Part shown: positions 6,509 through 7,827 of the stretch, one piece after another | Position numbering within the stretch: position 1 is the first letter of the stretch | Layout: the number at the start of each line of letters is the position of its first letter | Assembly: GCA_947470205.1 (NCBI GenBank) | Contig: CANISK010000061.1 | Span: forward strand, 1-7,827 | Reading direction: 5' to 3' | DNA length: 7,827 nt | Source: Neisseriaceae bacterium | Lineage (GTDB): Bacteria > Pseudomonadota > Gammaproteobacteria > Burkholderiales > UBA11063 | Notes under the pieces: generated by a model | Databases searched by the model: none | Told to the model about the DNA's origin: nothing | The model's input: only the letters and a program-made list of their open reading frames with translations | Program-made: the position numbers and the translations under genes

Positions 6509-7645
6509 GTGAACTTAAATCTATCAATTAACGCACTTAAGAAATATTTAAATATACTTACTACATCAGTTATGCCAGTTATTGCCATAACACTGCACGG
6601 GTGTGCAGCTGGCACTACTGCCACGAACGTATATGCCTATATATCAGATTTTGGTGGCAATAGACTATTAAAATGCCTGGTGAATGTAAATAATGGACAG
6701 TTAGCAAACTGCCAATATGTAAATCAGCCAAATAGTTTAAATCAACCTACCGGTGTTGCCGTGAATAACGGATATTTATATGTTAATAATTCTGCATTCA
6801 ATACCAGCAACCCAGTTAGTAGCACTGCTAAATGTATTATAAATGGCGGAATTTCCACCCTTAGCGACTGTATTTATTACACTATTGGCATAGTAAATCC
6901 CATTGGATTTACTATCAGCACCATCAATGGCAACACCTATGCTTATATTGCTAATTATGATAGCAGCACAAGCTCTCATGCTAAACCTGGAAGTGTTACA
7001 AAATGTCGTGTGAACTCATCAGATGGTGTTTTAAATAATTGCAGCACTATGTCAGCATCTAGTATATCCCTGCAAAATAACCCAACACCAGAAGTGGTTA
7101 CCATTAATACTAACGCTAGTAATGGTCCAGTTGCTTATATTACAGATCAACAAAATGCCGGTTATTCATTTTGTAATGTAAATGAAATTGATGGTAGTTT
7201 CAGAAGTTGTTCCTTTAATACTTTAGCCAATTCAGGGGTTGATAGCATAACACCAATAGGCCCAAGGCAAATGACAATTATTGGCAATTATGCATATTTT
7301 GCTCTCTCAGGTAACACAGGAGGTCAAACTACTCAATATGCTTCCGGTTACACACGATGCAGTGTTAATGGAGTAGATGGTAGTTTAAGCGGTTGTTCAA
7401 GTCAGCAAACTGCACCTGGTCAATTAAACAGCCCAACTGGTATTGCCTATAATAACGGATATGTATATATTACAAATGAAAATGGTGTTCCTGATACATC
7501 TATTGGGTATAGTTACACCATGTGTAATGTAAATGAGGCTGGTTTATTGGCGAATTGTAGCAACCAAGTTCCACAGGGAATTGCACAGGTAAATTATGGA
7601 GATGCCGGTGTTTATCTTACTTACATCACATTTAATAATCAATAA
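6509..7645 (+). CDS. Putative beta-propeller lipoprotein with one cysteine pair per blade
   Basis: I recognise the architecture, not a named gene. The 378-residue product starts at GTG 6509. A basic region (KKY, 11-13) and a hydrophobic stretch (16-29) lead to LHGC with Cys32, a plausible lipoprotein box although His at -2 is unusual. Otherwise the segment could be an ordinary export signal or an anchor. The rest is a repeat of about 56 residues: P-x-G, a turn with NNGY or similar, a strand like YVYITN or YAYIAN, then C-x-V-N, usually x2-D/N-G-x-L, and a second cysteine. Six cysteine pairs are seen: 56/68, 109/121, 166/178, 222/234, 284/296 (x11) and 339/350 (x10). Seven strand motifs occur, the last near the C-terminus (VYLTYITF), which suggests a closed six- or seven-bladed YVTN/NHL-like propeller with a disulfide in each blade. 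Many Asn, Ser, Thr and Gly residues fit a surface protein. Ligand and function are unknown. Confidence 0.82.
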   Translation: MNLNLSINALKKYLNILTTSVMPVIAITLHGCAAGTTATNVYAYISDFGGNRLLKCLVNVNNGQLANCQYVNQPNSLNQPTGVAVNNGYLYVNNSAFNTSNPVSSTAKCIINGGISTLSDCIYYTIGIVNPIGFTISTINGNTYAYIANYDSSTSSHAKPGSVTKCRVNSSDGVLNNCSTMSASSISLQNNPTPEVVTINTNASNGPVAYITDQQNAGYSFCNVNEIDGSFRSCSFNTLANSGVDSITPIGPRQMTIIGNYAYFALSGNTGGQTTQYASGYTRCSVNGVDGSLSGCSSQQTAPGQLNSPTGIAYNNGYVYITNENGVPDTSIGYSYTMCNVNEAGLLANCSNQVPQGIAQVNYGDAGVYLTYITFNNQ

Positions 7646-7654
7646 TCAATAATC
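7634..7654 (+). repeat. Three tandem copies of the 7-mer AATAATC
   Basis: Three perfect copies lie across the end of the propeller gene, with its TAA stop (7643-7645) inside the second copy. With two or more copies, the same stop and C-terminus (NNQ) would be kept. With one copy the frame would read on. It may be simple slippage sequence with no role. Confidence 0.7.
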
Positions 7655-7660
7655 ATTTTT

Positions 7661-7692
7661 ATTGCCTAGTTTTGTTTTATCAACTAGGCAAT
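7661..7692 (+). terminator. Hairpin terminator between the convergent propeller gene and serC
   Basis: A perfect 11-bp inverted repeat has arms ATTGCCTAGTT (7661-7671) and AACTAGGCAAT (7682-7692) around a 10-base loop. It is followed on the plus strand by TTATT. It sits 15 bases after the propeller stop and 9 bases beyond the serC stop, so it may end both transcripts. The T-run is short on the plus strand and absent on the minus strand, so the plus direction is better supported. Confidence 0.65.
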
Positions 7693-7701
7693 TTATTAAC
7701 A

Positions 7702-7827
7702 TTAATTTAATGAAAAATACTTCATAAATGAGATAAGCATATCCACCCCAGCCTCTGGCATTGCGTTATAGAGGCTTGCGCGCGCTCCACCTATGCTTAT
7801 ATGTCCGTTTAAGTATTTTAAATTATA
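7702..7827 (-). CDS. serC: Phosphoserine aminotransferase, C-terminal fragment
   Basis: Only the last 41 residues are in the window; the gene enters from the right edge. SerC is a pyridoxal-phosphate enzyme that makes 3-phosphoserine from 3-phosphohydroxypyruvate and glutamate, and it also serves pyridoxal phosphate synthesis in many gammaproteobacteria. The visible part has [17 protein letters not shown] followed by [12 protein letters not shown]. This matches the family's ending GHRxVGGxRASIYNAMPxxGVxxLxxFMxxF, including the arginine in RAS that binds the substrate carboxylate. The position just after GH is Ile where I expect Arg in E. coli and human enzymes. The stop is TAA (complement of 7702-7704). 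It converges with the propeller gene. Confidence 0.92.
   Translation of the reverse strand, partial: YNLKYLNGHISIGGARASLYNAMPEAGVDMLISFMKYFSLN

Overview
The window suggests an AT-rich, Gram-negative gammaproteobacterium, possibly host-associated. It has a lipid A kinase (LpxK) and a bacterial poly(A) polymerase (PcnB) of the proteobacterial type. G+C looks like about one third by eye. The standard genetic code fits, with TGA used as a stop. I cannot name the genus. The pairing of housekeeping genes with cysteine-rich exported proteins recalls Legionellales- or Francisella-like lineages, but that is only an impression.

Layout. Positions 2-3169 (+) hold nearly all of carB, the large subunit of carbamoyl-phosphate synthetase, with its first few codons outside the window. 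Positions 3228-4577 (+) hold pcnB and 4643-5635 (+) hold lpxK. These three run in one direction with gaps of 58 and 65 bases and no convincing terminator between them, so they may be co-transcribed. Two exported proteins follow on the + strand, each with its own promoter candidate and followed by a strong hairpin: a 194-residue cysteine-rich repeat protein (5719-6303) and a 378-residue beta-propeller-like putative lipoprotein (6509-7645). The right edge holds the last 41 codons of serC on the minus strand (7702-7827), converging on the propeller gene across a hairpin terminator.

How the genes relate. carB (pyrimidine and arginine precursor), pcnB (RNA 3'-end tailing and decay), lpxK (lipid A) and serC (serine and possibly pyridoxal phosphate) are unrelated core functions, and their order here is not one I recognise. 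carB is unusual: its signature motifs follow the animal and fungal CAD/CPS type rather than the usual proteobacterial CarB type, which suggests horizontal transfer. The two exported proteins are the accessory part. Both space their cysteines very regularly. The first is built from four tandem C-x10-C...C-x10-C hairpin-like modules. The second has one C-x10/11-C pair per propeller blade. Both look like disulfide-stabilised envelope or secreted proteins of unknown function. I saw no mobile element, CRISPR array, tRNA or rRNA.
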